Source: a virus. Taken from it: a stretch of DNA of 64,000 nucleotides. The position numbers and the translations under genes are program-made. The notes under the pieces are model-generated. The model ran no database searches. It was given only the letters and a program-made list of their open reading frames with translations, and was not told where the DNA came from. Below, in pieces: positions 36,496 through 43,654 of the stretch (position 1 is its first letter; each line of letters starts with the position of its first letter). The stretch covers positions 1 to 64,000 of IMG/VR virus record IMGVR_UViG_3300032291_003216; one strand, 5' to 3'.

Positions 36496-36966
36496 ATGGC
36501 TGACATGCCCAAGATGCCCGAAGGCGGGATCGTTCCGCGTCGCGACATCAAGCCGCTGGCGGACGAGATCGACGCCATCATGCGCGAGGCTGGCCTCAAC
36601 GTCGAAGCCGAAGGCGCTCCCGCGTCGTCCGGCACGATGAACGGCGAGCAGGCCCCCGCAACGGGCACCTCGATGCCCGCCGAGGGTGGCGCGACGGGTG
36701 GCGTTCAGGTCATCGCCGACGTGCTCGGCGTGACGGTCGACAAGGCGCAGGCCCTGTTCGACGCCGCGCAGGCGATGCCGAAGCTCGCGGGCAAGTCGCC
36801 CGAGGAGCTTGCCATGATGCTGGAGAAGGACATGAATCTCCGCATGCAGCTGGAGAAGAACATGGGCGCCAGCGAGGACTCCATGGCCCGGAAGGCGATG
36901 GCCGAGGAGGGTCTGAAGGCCCCCGCGACGCCCCCGCCGACCGAGCCGAGCATGATCAAGAAGTAG
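36496..36966 (+). CDS. Acidic Met-rich protein upstream of the scaffold-like gene
   Basis: 156 aa from the ATG at 36496, which has AGGAG with an 8-nt spacer; an earlier ATG lacks a site. It is rich in Met, Glu, Ala and Pro, with a helical middle (VLGVTVDKAQALFDAAQAMP; EELAMMLEKDMNLRMQLEK). Such low-complexity acidic proteins beside scaffolds often have assembly or internal-head roles. Function not known. Confidence 0.6.
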   Translation: MADMPKMPEGGIVPRRDIKPLADEIDAIMREAGLNVEAEGAPASSGTMNGEQAPATGTSMPAEGGATGGVQVIADVLGVTVDKAQALFDAAQAMPKLAGKSPEELAMMLEKDMNLRMQLEKNMGASEDSMARKAMAEEGLKAPATPPPTEPSMIKK

Positions 36967-36975
36967 GAGGTTCGT

Positions 36976-37866
36976 ATGTTCGACCAGGCCGAGGAAGAGG
37001 AAGTCGACACCCAGACCGAGAACGCAGAGGCGTCGGAGCCGGAAGCCGTTGAAGCGGCGGACCCCGTCGAGGATGCGCCCTCGGTGTTCGACTGGAACGG
37101 AGAGCTGGAGGCGCTGTCCAAGGCTGACTGGTTCAGCAAGATCGGCGACGACGGGCTCCGCAACACCCTCGTTCGCGGCTTTGAGTCGAAGTACAAGAAC
37201 TTTGAGCGCGGCTTCACCAAGGCGTTTCAGGAGACTGCGGCCCGCCGCAAGGATCTGGAGCGCCGTGAAGCCGCCATCAAGGAGAACGAGCTGAAGGTCA
37301 TGCGCTGGCTCAACGGCAGCGGTGACCCGATGGCCGAGAAGCAGGCGGAAGTCGAGCGCCTGAAGGCCGCGCACGACGCGGCCCTCCAGACGCTGCGCGA
37401 TGAGTACGCGCAGTCCGTCCAGAAGGCGCAGGATGAGTGGACCGGCAAGTACGGCACCGCCGAGCGCGAGCGTGACGAGCTTCGCCAGCGCCTTGAGCAG
37501 TTCGAGTACGAGTCGAAGGCCGCCGAGGAGCGTCAGGTCGAGCAGGCGGTCGACGAGGTCGAGACGTGGCTCAAGGATGAGGCGTCCGACGTCTACGAGA
37601 ACGACGATGCGTTCTACGCCTTCTGCGTGCTCGTGACGGGCGGCCTTGACCCCGAGGATGCCGTCGTCATGACGCGCGCCAAGTTCGGCCCGCCGCCGGC
37701 CCCGACGCCTGAGCCTGTGCCCGACGCGATGCAGGTGATGAACCTCGGCCCGCAGCGCAGCGGCGGCACCGTGCAGAGCGAGAGCCGCTCGTACAAGGAC
37801 ATCATGGACGCGATGCGTCGCGCCGCTCAGGCCGACGAATCTGCCTTTTACAACCCGCGCCGCTGA
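36976..37866 (+). CDS. Scaffolding protein-like coiled coil
   Basis: 296 aa with an acidic N-terminus (MFDQAEEEEVDTQTENAEAS), a long charged coiled coil from about 90 to 200 (RRKDLERREAAIKENELK; AERERDELRQRLEQFEYESK) and a Pro-rich tail with basic C-terminal helix. This three-part composition is typical of podovirus scaffolds. The spacing of portal, small genes, then scaffold agrees, but the capsid gene is not next to it; it is on the minus strand. Excellent ribosome site (TAGGAGG). Confidence 0.7.
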   Translation: MFDQAEEEEVDTQTENAEASEPEAVEAADPVEDAPSVFDWNGELEALSKADWFSKIGDDGLRNTLVRGFESKYKNFERGFTKAFQETAARRKDLERREAAIKENELKVMRWLNGSGDPMAEKQAEVERLKAAHDAALQTLRDEYAQSVQKAQDEWTGKYGTAERERDELRQRLEQFEYESKAAEERQVEQAVDEVETWLKDEASDVYENDDAFYAFCVLVTGGLDPEDAVVMTRAKFGPPPAPTPEPVPDAMQVMNLGPQRSGGTVQSESRSYKDIMDAMRRAAQADESAFYNPRR

Positions 37867-37874
37867 GTTACGAT

Positions 37875-37905
37875 AACGACGGTCAGGGTCGTCCTGACTG
37901 TCGTT
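37875..37905 (+). terminator. Hairpin terminator after the head operon
   Basis: 13-bp stem with one G-U pair: AACGACGGTCAGG, loop GTCGT, CCTGACTGTCGTT, followed by a short pyrimidine-rich CTCC. It lies 8 bases after the scaffold-like gene, between converging gene sets. Confidence 0.7.
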
Positions 37906-37955
37906 CTCCATTCGACTGAGGCGGCGTGTCGGGGGTCCAATCCCCCCGGCTCGCT

Positions 37956-38156
37956 TCAGAACGGACGGTTGATGGCGCGCGCCGTGACCCAGCGCGTCAC
38001 CGACGGCTCAGGGAACGCCATGCGATACACCAGCTCGCGACGAAACAGGTCGAGCAGGCGGAAGTGCATGGGCGTCATCTCAAGGACGTCCACACCACCT
38101 TCCTGTCCCGCGTCGACCCAGTCGAGAAGCTCGTCGTCGGAGGCGTCTGGGGTCAG
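37956..38156 (-). CDS. 66-aa protein, probable CTG start
   Basis: The frame opens with CTG overlapping the upstream stop as CTGA, and reads LTPDASDDELLDWVDAGQEG onward as normal acidic helical protein, then a helix RLLDLFRRELVYRMAF. No ATG, GTG or TTG occurs in frame between the upstream stop at about 38300 and the CTG; the next GTG is at 38093, giving 45 aa. The codons are GC-ending as in neighbours. Coupled translation from the 57-aa gene would explain a weak start. Function unknown, possibly part of the lytic-transglycosylase module. Confidence 0.5.
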   Translation of the reverse strand: MTPDASDDELLDWVDAGQEGGVDVLEMTPMHFRLLDLFRRELVYRMAFPEPSVTRWVTARAINRPF

Positions 38157-38326
38157 CGCGAGCCGACCTTGACCTTCACCTTGACGGTCGGCTTCTGGAT
38201 GAGGCCCGAAATGTCCGGCAGCTTCTTGCCGCGGGGGTTGAGGCCCGCCTTGCCGCCGTCCTCGTCATCCTTCTCCGCCTTCGCCTTGTTCTTCATGGCG
38301 TTGAGCTTGGTGTAGTAGTCTTCCAT
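38153..38326 (-). CDS. 57-aa basic small protein
   Basis: Starts MEDYYTKLNAMKNKAKAEKD and ends KVKVKVGSR. The start overlaps the transglycosylase stop as TGATG. It contains a Lys-rich helix and GLNPRGKKLPDISGL. Too short for common ORF limits but well supported by overlap and codon use. Function unknown. Confidence 0.65.
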   Translation of the reverse strand: MEDYYTKLNAMKNKAKAEKDDEDGGKAGLNPRGKKLPDISGLIQKPTVKVKVKVGSR

Positions 38327-39000
38327 CACAGCACCTTGTTGGCGAGAAGGGTTTCGCGGAACGTGTTCGTAGGATTCACGCGGTCCTGCGCGACTTCCTC
38401 GCGCGTGGTGCCGGTCAGGAGGTTGTACGCCTGGTCGGCCATAGTGGCGTAGGCGCGCGTCCGGTCGCCGAACTTTGGGCTCGGGTACGCCTGACCGTAG
38501 GAGCGGACAATCGTCTCGCCGGAGTGGTAGGCGGCACCCAGCGCGGCAGGGTCTTCGCCGAACTTCTTCTTGAGGTCGCCGAGATACTGCGCGGCCCCGC
38601 GGATGCTGTCCTTGGGATCGTCCACGTTGATCTTGTACTTGTCGCGGATGTTGTCGGTGATCTGCGCGAGGCCCTTCGCGCCGTCCTCCGACTGCACGTA
38701 CCGGCCCTGCGTCGGGTTGCCGCGCTGCTCGACCATGACGATGGCCTTGAGCAGCTTCGGGTCGACGCCCGACGCGGCGGCGTACTTCTCAAAGTACTCC
38801 TCGTAGGGCTGCACATGGAGTTTGTAGCTCCGCATGAGGTGCTGCTCCTGCGTGTCGGGCTTGAACGAGCCGAGGTCTGTGCGGATGCGCTCCGCAGCCC
38901 GTGCCTCGGCGGCCCGCATGGCGAGCGTGCCGGCCTCCCAGCTCATCGGCCCGCCCTCCGAGTAGATCGGAGAGAACTTCTCCTTCTTCGGAGCCGCCAC
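38326..39000 (-). CDS. Lytic transglycosylase (SLT domain)
   Basis: 224 aa. Residues about 75-190 are an SLT/goose-lysozyme-like domain. The sequence LLKAIVMVEQRGNPTQG carries the probable catalytic Glu, followed by SEDGAKGLAQITDNI, the GLMQ-like motif (GLAQI), and AAYHSGETIVRSYGQ, the AYNAG-like motif (AYHSG). It would cleave peptidoglycan glycan strands. It is coded away from the endolysin and beside head genes, as virion-associated lysins often are. The GTG start lies one base after the upstream TGA. A signal peptide is absent. Confidence 0.85.
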   Translation of the reverse strand: MAAPKKEKFSPIYSEGGPMSWEAGTLAMRAAEARAAERIRTDLGSFKPDTQEQHLMRSYKLHVQPYEEYFEKYAAASGVDPKLLKAIVMVEQRGNPTQGRYVQSEDGAKGLAQITDNIRDKYKINVDDPKDSIRGAAQYLGDLKKKFGEDPAALGAAYHSGETIVRSYGQAYPSPKFGDRTRAYATMADQAYNLLTGTTREEVAQDRVNPTNTFRETLLANKVL

Positions 39001-39001
39001 G

Positions 39002-39373
39002 TCAGTACTTCATCGGCTTGGACTTGAGGAACGCCGGCGGCCCCTTCTTCGGCGGCCCGGCCTGGACCTTCGCCGGAGATGGCTCAGACGGCTCGTCCTC
39101 GACGTCCTCTTCCTCTTCCATCTCGACCGAGCCCTCGAGCTGCTTGGCGATCTCGCGGAGCTTCGCCGCCGCAGACCGGAAGTCCATGTTGGCGAGGTCG
39201 GGCTTGGTGGACGCCATCGCCGGGGTCGGCTCGTCGCCCTCGTCCTCTTCCTGCACCATCTCAAACATCATCGGGCCCATGGCAGGACCGGCGTCGTCCA
39301 TCGCGTTGAAGTAACCGCCGTGGCCCGCGGCCTTCTTCTTGGCGAGAATGAGGATGGTGGCGGGACCGGGCAT
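39002..39373 (-). CDS. Acidic protein with Pro-rich tail
   Basis: 123 aa from the ATG at 39373 (MPGPATILILAKKKAAGHGG), preceded by AGGGG with a 7-nt spacer. An acidic stretch (VEMEEEEDVEDEPSEPSPAK) and a Pro/Lys tail give a disordered look. It precedes the transglycosylase and may be a virion or packaging accessory. No family recognised. Confidence 0.55.
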   Translation of the reverse strand: MPGPATILILAKKKAAGHGGYFNAMDDAGPAMGPMMFEMVQEEDEGDEPTPAMASTKPDLANMDFRSAAAKLREIAKQLEGSVEMEEEEDVEDEPSEPSPAKVQAGPPKKGPPAFLKSKPMKY

Positions 39374-39457
39374 AGACAAACCCCTACTTGAGGCGTATGC
39401 TACCATCGCCATGAAGTGTACGCAATAGAGCGGGCACTCGGAGTTCTGGAGGTGGTC

Positions 39458-39988
39458 ATGGCGGCATATGGCTGGATCGTTCGCAAGTTCATTCGTTACG
39501 GCGAGGTCATCACCGAGCATCTCGCTCCCGGCGCGGTCACCACGGCAAAGATCGCCTCGCAGGCGGTTGATGCCTCGAAGGTGGCGGACACCACGGTCGG
39601 AGCCGCGGTCGCTCCGGGTGCGGCTCGCGCGCTTGTGGCCGCCGAGGTCGGCGCTCAGGTGAAGCTCGTCCTCACCGTCAGCGACGCGGCCAGCGGCAAC
39701 GCCGACTTCACCGGCGTGCCCTACAAGTTCCTCGTCACCGGCGTCACTTACGTGAAGACGGGCGGCGCGGGCAACGCCGGCAACAGCATCACGCTGCACA
39801 ACGGCACGACGGGCAACGCCATCACCAACGGCATGAACAACGCGACGGACACGGGCACCGCCTACGCCTCGACGCTCGACGATGCGTTCACCACCGTGGC
39901 CGCGGGCGCGACGCTCCGCGCCGTCACGGTCAAGGCGGGCGGCAACAACGCCGCCCTCATCATCATCGAGGGCATCCGCGTCGCCTGA
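39458..39988 (+). CDS. Small surface or decoration-type virion protein
   Basis: 176 aa from the ATG at 39458 (MAAYGWIVRKFIRYGEVITE) with GGAGGTGGTC upstream; the earlier in-frame ATG at 39416 lacks a site. The body is Ala/Val/Thr-rich and beta-like (LVLTVSDAASGNADFTG; SITLHNGTTGNAITNG), with the composition of a head fibre or trimeric fibre tip. It is a single plus-strand gene between two minus-strand groups. Function inferred. Confidence 0.55.
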   Translation: MAAYGWIVRKFIRYGEVITEHLAPGAVTTAKIASQAVDASKVADTTVGAAVAPGAARALVAAEVGAQVKLVLTVSDAASGNADFTGVPYKFLVTGVTYVKTGGAGNAGNSITLHNGTTGNAITNGMNNATDTGTAYASTLDDAFTTVAAGATLRAVTVKAGGNNAALIIIEGIRVA

Positions 39989-39999
39989 TGCGTGTTCTG

Positions 40000-40035
40000 A
40001 GGGCCGGAGAACGTGATAATCGCGTCTCCGGCCCT
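40000..40035. terminator. Bidirectional hairpin between converging genes
   Basis: Perfect 11-bp arms AGGGCCGGAGA (40000-40010) and TCTCCGGCCCT (40025-40035) with a 14-base loop. It sits in the 53-bp gap between the ends of the genes at 39988 and 40042. There is no clear T-run on either side, so efficiency is uncertain. Confidence 0.65.
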
Positions 40036-40041
40036 CTCCGC

Positions 40042-41070
40042 TTAGGAGTTGAGCCAGTTTGCCGGGACGATGTGGCCCGGACCCCACGGTGTGTCCTGTA
40101 CCGCGATGCGGCGACCGTTCTTGTCGCTGCCGGGGAAGGCGTCGAGGCCCTGCTTGCCCATCTCGGGCGTCCAGTAGAAGTAGATCACGCTGTCACCGGC
40201 CTTGCCCCAGTACCGATCCCACCCGTTCTGGGTGTAGTAGTCGTGCAAAACGGCCTCGGGGACCGGGATCTTGTCGTTCGGACCGCACCTGGCCCACCCG
40301 TCGGGGGTCGGATGGACGCCGTTTCGCGGTTCGGCGGCCGAAACGGGCTCGTCTGGCGTCGGATCCGCCTCTTTTTCGGGCTTCGGAGCGCCATTCTTGA
40401 CCGAATGAGCCTTCTCAAGCGCGTCGAGGCCCCGGATCAGCGCCATTCGGCCCACCGTTTCCGCCGAAACTTCGACGCCCAGCTCCTTGACATGCGCCAG
40501 CCCCTTGATAACGGGGATCATCGCCCGAAGTCTGTCTTGAATATCCGACTCCAGCCGGAGCATGAGCAGTCCGCGGCCGTCTGTCGTCTCGGTTGAGCCA
40601 CCCGCTTGCTTCACGATGGCCCGTTGGATGTCCAGTTTGGACGCAAGGTCGCGGATTCGCAGCTCGGGCTCGTCGTCTTGGTCGACGTGCATCCACTCGC
40701 GTAGCGCATCGAGGCCCCCGCGCATGGATACGTCGCCCGTCATCTGGTTCCAGCGACCCGGCACTGCGTTGCTCTGCGTGGGCATGACGTCGTCGCGGCG
40801 GTAGTCCTCGGCCCGTTCTTCGTCGAGCGTCGCAACTGCTGGCTTGGCGGGCCGACGGATGACCGTGGGGCCACCGCGCGGCGCGGTTGACTCGGCGGCC
40901 CACTGCTTCAGCTGACGGAGGCCCGTCTCTCCGATGCCGGGAATAGGTGTCGTTTCACCGGTTATCGGTCCTTCGGCCAGCCAGTCATGAATGTCTTCGT
41001 CGGTCTTGAACCCCGACTTCACCAGCGCGTTGCGTAGGCGCAGCGGCAGCGGCAGGTCGTCGATCTTCAT
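40042..41070 (-). CDS. Protein with RNA polymerase alpha-CTD-like N-terminus
   Basis: 342 aa. Residues about 2-60 resemble the alpha subunit C-terminal domain. They have IDDLPLPLRLRNALVKSGF (compare the L-x-L-S/P-x-R-x-x-N-x-L-K pattern), a helix with DEDIHDWLAE, and the helix-hairpin-helix IPGIGETGLRQLKQW. The middle is helical (DLASKLDIQRAIVKQ; DRLRAMIPVIKGL). A beta-like C-terminal domain of about 75 residues (VLHDYYTQNGWDRYWG; VIYFYWTPEMGKQG) is linked by an acidic stretch. The good ribosome site is GGAGG, and a TTGCCA-17-TTATGC promoter lies just upstream. A role in host RNA polymerase redirection is a hypothesis; a plain DNA-binding use of the HhH is also possible. Confidence 0.6.
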   Translation of the reverse strand: MKIDDLPLPLRLRNALVKSGFKTDEDIHDWLAEGPITGETTPIPGIGETGLRQLKQWAAESTAPRGGPTVIRRPAKPAVATLDEERAEDYRRDDVMPTQSNAVPGRWNQMTGDVSMRGGLDALREWMHVDQDDEPELRIRDLASKLDIQRAIVKQAGGSTETTDGRGLLMLRLESDIQDRLRAMIPVIKGLAHVKELGVEVSAETVGRMALIRGLDALEKAHSVKNGAPKPEKEADPTPDEPVSAAEPRNGVHPTPDGWARCGPNDKIPVPEAVLHDYYTQNGWDRYWGKAGDSVIYFYWTPEMGKQGLDAFPGSDKNGRRIAVQDTPWGPGHIVPANWLNS

Positions 41071-41088
41071 GCAGTCCTCCGGCCCGAG

Positions 41089-41117
41089 GCATAACGCTGT
41101 GGTATGGTGTTTGGCAA
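41089..41117 (-). promoter_or_regulatory. Promoter for the alpha-CTD-like gene
   Basis: On the minus strand TTGCCA (41112-41117) and TTATGC (41089-41094) with a 17-bp spacer, starting about 20 bases before the start codon. The spacer carries CATACCACAGCG, the repeat described separately, which may bind a regulator. Confidence 0.5.
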
Positions 41118-41183
41118 GAATGGCTGCGATATTTTTGGGCGTTTGGCCCGGGTCCCCTTACCGCTGTGGTATGGGTGTTGGCG
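41095..41183. repeat. Two copies of CGCTGTGGTATGG repeat
   Basis: CGCTGTGGTATGG occurs at 41095-41107 and 41162-41174, each followed by a TGTT(T)GGC variant. The copies are 67 bp apart. The proximal one lies between the -10 and -35 boxes of the promoter, so an operator pair is likely. A related TGTGGTAT is present at 50694-50701. Confidence 0.5.
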
Positions 41184-41824
41184 AAATTGCTCTGGTAGTG
41201 GAACTGCGTTCCGGGGTGGGGTCCCCGTGGCCTGCGCGGCGGGTATGCCGGGGTCGCGGCGTCGCGTCGCGTCGCGCGCCTGCTCGTGCCGGGCGTTGGC
41301 CGCTCGGGTGAACAACCGTTCAGCGACGGGTGCGGGCGACCCTGCTCGTGCGCGCGGGCGGAGTCGAGCCGGGCGACGTAGCCGCGGCGCTCGCAACGCT
41401 GCGCAGCTGCGCAACGTCGGGCCGGCTTACGGGAGGCGGGTGGACGTTCTCCCTCGGCGAACGTACGGGCCGCGTCGCAGCTCGTCGCGCGGGCGAACGT
41501 CGGCGGACGGACCAGACGCGCCGCGTTCCTGCGTCGACCAGACGCGCCGCGTTGTCGAACGGCGCACGTGAGACGGCGCGGACCAGACGCGCCGCGGACT
41601 ATGATCGCGCGTAGCCGCACTGGCGCGCCAGCTACGCCACGAACGGGGGCGCGCCTATGGGTCGACATAGGTACGCGGTCCGCGTCGCTTGTAGCGCGTC
41701 CTATGGCCCTTGCGCGCGATCTACGATTCGGCGCGAATATTCCCTTGCACTACCCGAACCCACGCGGTAAGGTATTGCCACGGTCGCCGAATAGACGGCG
41801 CCGCAACGACATGGAGCTAAGACA
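41118..41824. other. Control region without a convincing gene
   Basis: About 700 bp between the minus-strand gene at 41070 and the plus-strand gene at 41825. It holds the repeats noted here and GC-rich runs. A possible TTGCAC-17-TAAGGT promoter precedes the 41825 gene at about 41743-41771. The reading frames across it are Arg-rich, lack ribosome sites and look like chance translations. Origin or early regulatory region is inferred. Confidence 0.4.
41510..41596. repeat. Three iteron-like direct repeats
   Basis: GACCAGACGCGCCGCG occurs identically at 41510-41525, 41536-41551 and 41581-41596, with spacings of 26 and 45 bp. Same orientation, in a noncoding control region just before the early genes. 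This is the layout of replication iterons or a multi-site operator. Confidence 0.6.
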
Positions 41825-42049
41825 ATGAACCTCGCTACTAAACACGTCTGCTACCTGATTGCGGACGACGACGGCCCGATCCCGAACGGCTACCCGCTGC
41901 CGCACCCGTTTGAGACGCGCGCCGAGGCGCTCGAAGCGCTGCGCAGCTTGACGGCGCATCCTGGACGCTACGCCGGCGCGCCCTACGTCGCGAAGGGGAC
42001 GTGCGAGGTGTCGCGCTACGGTACGTTGCTCGGCGTTGCGCTCGACTAA
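41825..42049 (+). CDS. Small early protein, unknown function
   Basis: 74 aa starting MNLATKHVCYLIADDDGPIP, preceded by GGAG with an 8-nt spacer. It has a short helix (RAEALEALRSLTAH) and a beta tail. It stands alone between the repeat region and a hairpin terminator. Other members of the early array share its size and style but not its sequence. Confidence 0.6.
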   Translation: MNLATKHVCYLIADDDGPIPNGYPLPHPFETRAEALEALRSLTAHPGRYAGAPYVAKGTCEVSRYGTLLGVALD

Positions 42050-42070
42050 TCGCTACAGCAGCTCGCCACG

Positions 42071-42092
42071 CGGCCGCCTCTTATGGCGGCCG
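42071..42092 (+). terminator. Hairpin after the 74-aa gene
   Basis: 8-bp GC arms CGGCCGCC (42071-42078) and GGCGGCCG (42085-42092) followed by TTCGTGTTTG. It starts 22 bases after the stop codon. Confidence 0.65.
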
Positions 42093-42109
42093 TTCGTGTT
42101 TGCGGCGCA

Positions 42110-42440
42110 AGCTTAGATCGATACTTGACGTCGCGTCGCGACGCGTTACTCACAGCGTGTTACACGATATGGCAGTTTCAACCTGCGTTATTCCTTATTG
42201 CAACTGAGTTGCAATTCATGTCGACGTAACGCCGATCCTGAATGATCTTAGCTATGTCCAGCTATCACACAGGATCCAGATCACTCTACGATCACATACC
42301 CCCTACGATCCTGTTAGCTCTACGCGTCTATAGTGTTTCTATACGTTTATATAGGGGTACCTCCGCGGCCCGGAGTAACGCCCGAGGTCACCCCTAACCG
42401 AGCGTAATCACACGTGAAACCACCGTTACGTGCTACGGTT
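42110..42440. other. AT-rich noncoding island
   Basis: About 330 bp clearly richer in A/T than the surrounding genome, with clustered TATAGT, TATACG and TATATA boxes at about 42330-42355, two CGATCCTG copies, a GCTATCACACAGG copy (42261-42273) identical to one at 7546-7558, and an ACCGT/ACGGT inverted pair near 42423-42440. No gene fits. Possible DNA-unwinding element of an origin and/or early promoters for the genes from 42742. Confidence 0.45.
42197..42215. promoter_or_regulatory. 19-bp perfect palindrome (operator-like)
   Basis: ATTGCAACT (42197-42205), one G, AGTTGCAAT (42207-42215): perfect 9-bp half-sites. It is in a noncoding AT-rich stretch, typical of a dimeric repressor or initiator site rather than an RNA hairpin, since the one-base loop is too tight. 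Confidence 0.6.
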
Positions 42441-42445
42441 ACGCA

Positions 42446-42724
42446 CTAATGCGACGGCGCCCCGATACACGCGACGCGCGCTAACAGGCTGACAAGCTGC
42501 GCTATCGCCGTCTCACGCGGTCCTGCGTTGCGACGGCCCGCGCGCCTGGCTCGCTTGCCGAATCTGTCAACGTCGCCATGCCAGCCATGGCAACGACGCG
42601 CCGTCGCCTTAGCTCCGAGACGATGTCGGAAAGAATATGCGGTCCCTACCTTGACGCCCCGGTATAGCCCGACTACATAGACAACACCGAACGGCGCCGC
42701 GCCGCTAATCGGTTCAACGCTCAC
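42446..42724 (-). CDS. Possible antisense-oriented gene with GIY-YIG-like start
   Basis: 92 aa with a GTG start and no clear ribosome site. FGVVYVVGLYRGVKVGTAYS followed by FRHRL resembles the opening of GIY-YIG/T5orf172-type domains (VYVV, then VKVG, then R..L). It is the only frame in this stretch that looks protein-like, but it is Arg-rich near its end, lies opposite to its neighbours, and its start overlaps the ribosome site of the plus-strand gene at 42742. It may be a degenerate or chance frame. Confidence 0.3.
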   Translation of the reverse strand: MSVEPISGAAPFGVVYVVGLYRGVKVGTAYSFRHRLGAKATARRCHGWHGDVDRFGKRARRAGRRNAGPRETAIAQLVSLLARVACIGAPSH

Positions 42725-42741
42725 ACACTGGAGACTCTACC

Positions 42742-43206
42742 ATGCTCGCAACGCTCATTCGCACGTCCTACGCTGGCCCGACGAATACCCGCGGCTCCCG
42801 AATCATCGTTAGCAGCGAAGGCCGCAAGCGCATCGTGCCGTTCGACTATGCCGCGTTCAACGCGCACGATTCGGCCGTAGCTACGGCGTTCGGCGTCGAC
42901 GCGGTCGACGTTAGCGCGTGGAATTGCGCGATCGAGCCAAAGAGCGGCGCCCGTATCTATCTCGCCCCGTTCGATGTTCGCATGCCTGAGCCCGCGGCCG
43001 ATACGCGCCCGTACGTGACCATTCGCCGCGTCGAGCTCGACGCCGGCGGATACGACAAGCACGGCGGATACTTCGGCCGTGGCGCCCCGGTCTATAGCAT
43101 CGTGACCGATGACGGCGCGCACGTCCGCAGCACGCACGTCCGCGCCGCGTCCTACCGCGCGCTCGCGGACGAATACCGCGCCCGCGGCTACCACGTCACC
43201 CGCTAA
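42742..43206 (+). CDS. Early protein of unknown function
   Basis: 154 aa starting MLATLIRTSYAGPTNTRGSR, preceded by TGGAGACTCTACC. It is beta-rich in the middle (GARIYLAPFDVRMPEPAAD; YVTIRRVELDAGGYDKHGG). No enzyme motif. First gene of the array downstream of the AT-rich island. Followed by a GC-rich hairpin at 43218-43242. Confidence 0.6.
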   Translation: MLATLIRTSYAGPTNTRGSRIIVSSEGRKRIVPFDYAAFNAHDSAVATAFGVDAVDVSAWNCAIEPKSGARIYLAPFDVRMPEPAADTRPYVTIRRVELDAGGYDKHGGYFGRGAPVYSIVTDDGAHVRSTHVRAASYRALADEYRARGYHVTR

Positions 43207-43217
43207 CGCTACCCGTC

Positions 43218-43242
43218 GCGCGGCTCGCCATTCGGGCCGCGC
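43218..43242 (+). terminator. GC-rich hairpin after an early gene
   Basis: GCGCGGC (43218-43224) and GCCGCGC (43236-43242), 7-bp arms, 12 bases after the stop codon. No T-run, so it could act as an RNA processing or stability element as well as a terminator. Confidence 0.5.
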
Positions 43243-43286
43243 ATCCTACCCGCCTAACTACCTGCTATCCATCGGAGTAATCTACT

Positions 43287-43640
43287 ATGTCGAACCGTCG
43301 TATCACCATCGCCCACTGGACTATCCCCGGCTCCGAGGACGTCGCCGAATTCCAGGTAAGCTACCCTGAGGCGGGGCTCGGAATGGCGCCCGTCTACCGC
43401 GTGCACGTGCAACCGATGAAGATCGAGCGCTACCCCGACGGCGCGACCATTCGCCGATACTTCCCGCGCGCTGGCTACCAGTCCCGAATCGAGGACGCGC
43501 CGCGATTCAACGCGCGCAAACTCGCCACGCTCGCCGCGGATCCGAACGTCCGCGCGCTCGCTGTAGCTATGTATCGCCGCGTCCTCGCGGACCGTGGGAT
43601 CGACGGCGCCGATACCGTCGACCCGGTCGACGCGGTCTAA
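43287..43640 (+). CDS. Early protein of unknown function
   Basis: 117 aa starting MSNRRITIAHWTIPGSEDVA, preceded by CGGAGTAATCTACT. Beta-like N-terminal half (VYRVHVQPMKIERYPDG) and a helical end (RKLATLAADPNVRALAVAMY). Small, mildly basic. No family recognised. Confidence 0.6.
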   Translation: MSNRRITIAHWTIPGSEDVAEFQVSYPEAGLGMAPVYRVHVQPMKIERYPDGATIRRYFPRAGYQSRIEDAPRFNARKLATLAADPNVRALAVAMYRRVLADRGIDGADTVDPVDAV

Positions 43641-43654
43641 CCGCGGACGTCAAC

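Noticed and set aside
37931-37960. tRNA-like T-arm (GGGGGTCCAATCCCCCC)
   Set aside because: The arm has a T-loop-like sequence, but no matching acceptor strand or D and anticodon arms lie upstream. It is most likely a chance GC hairpin; a tRNA remnant or attachment core cannot be excluded.
41330-41614. Frame of 94 codons covering the iteron repeats
   Set aside because: Arg/Ala-rich, no ribosome site, and the three repeats are read in different frames, so the DNA repeat and not the protein appears to be the conserved unit.
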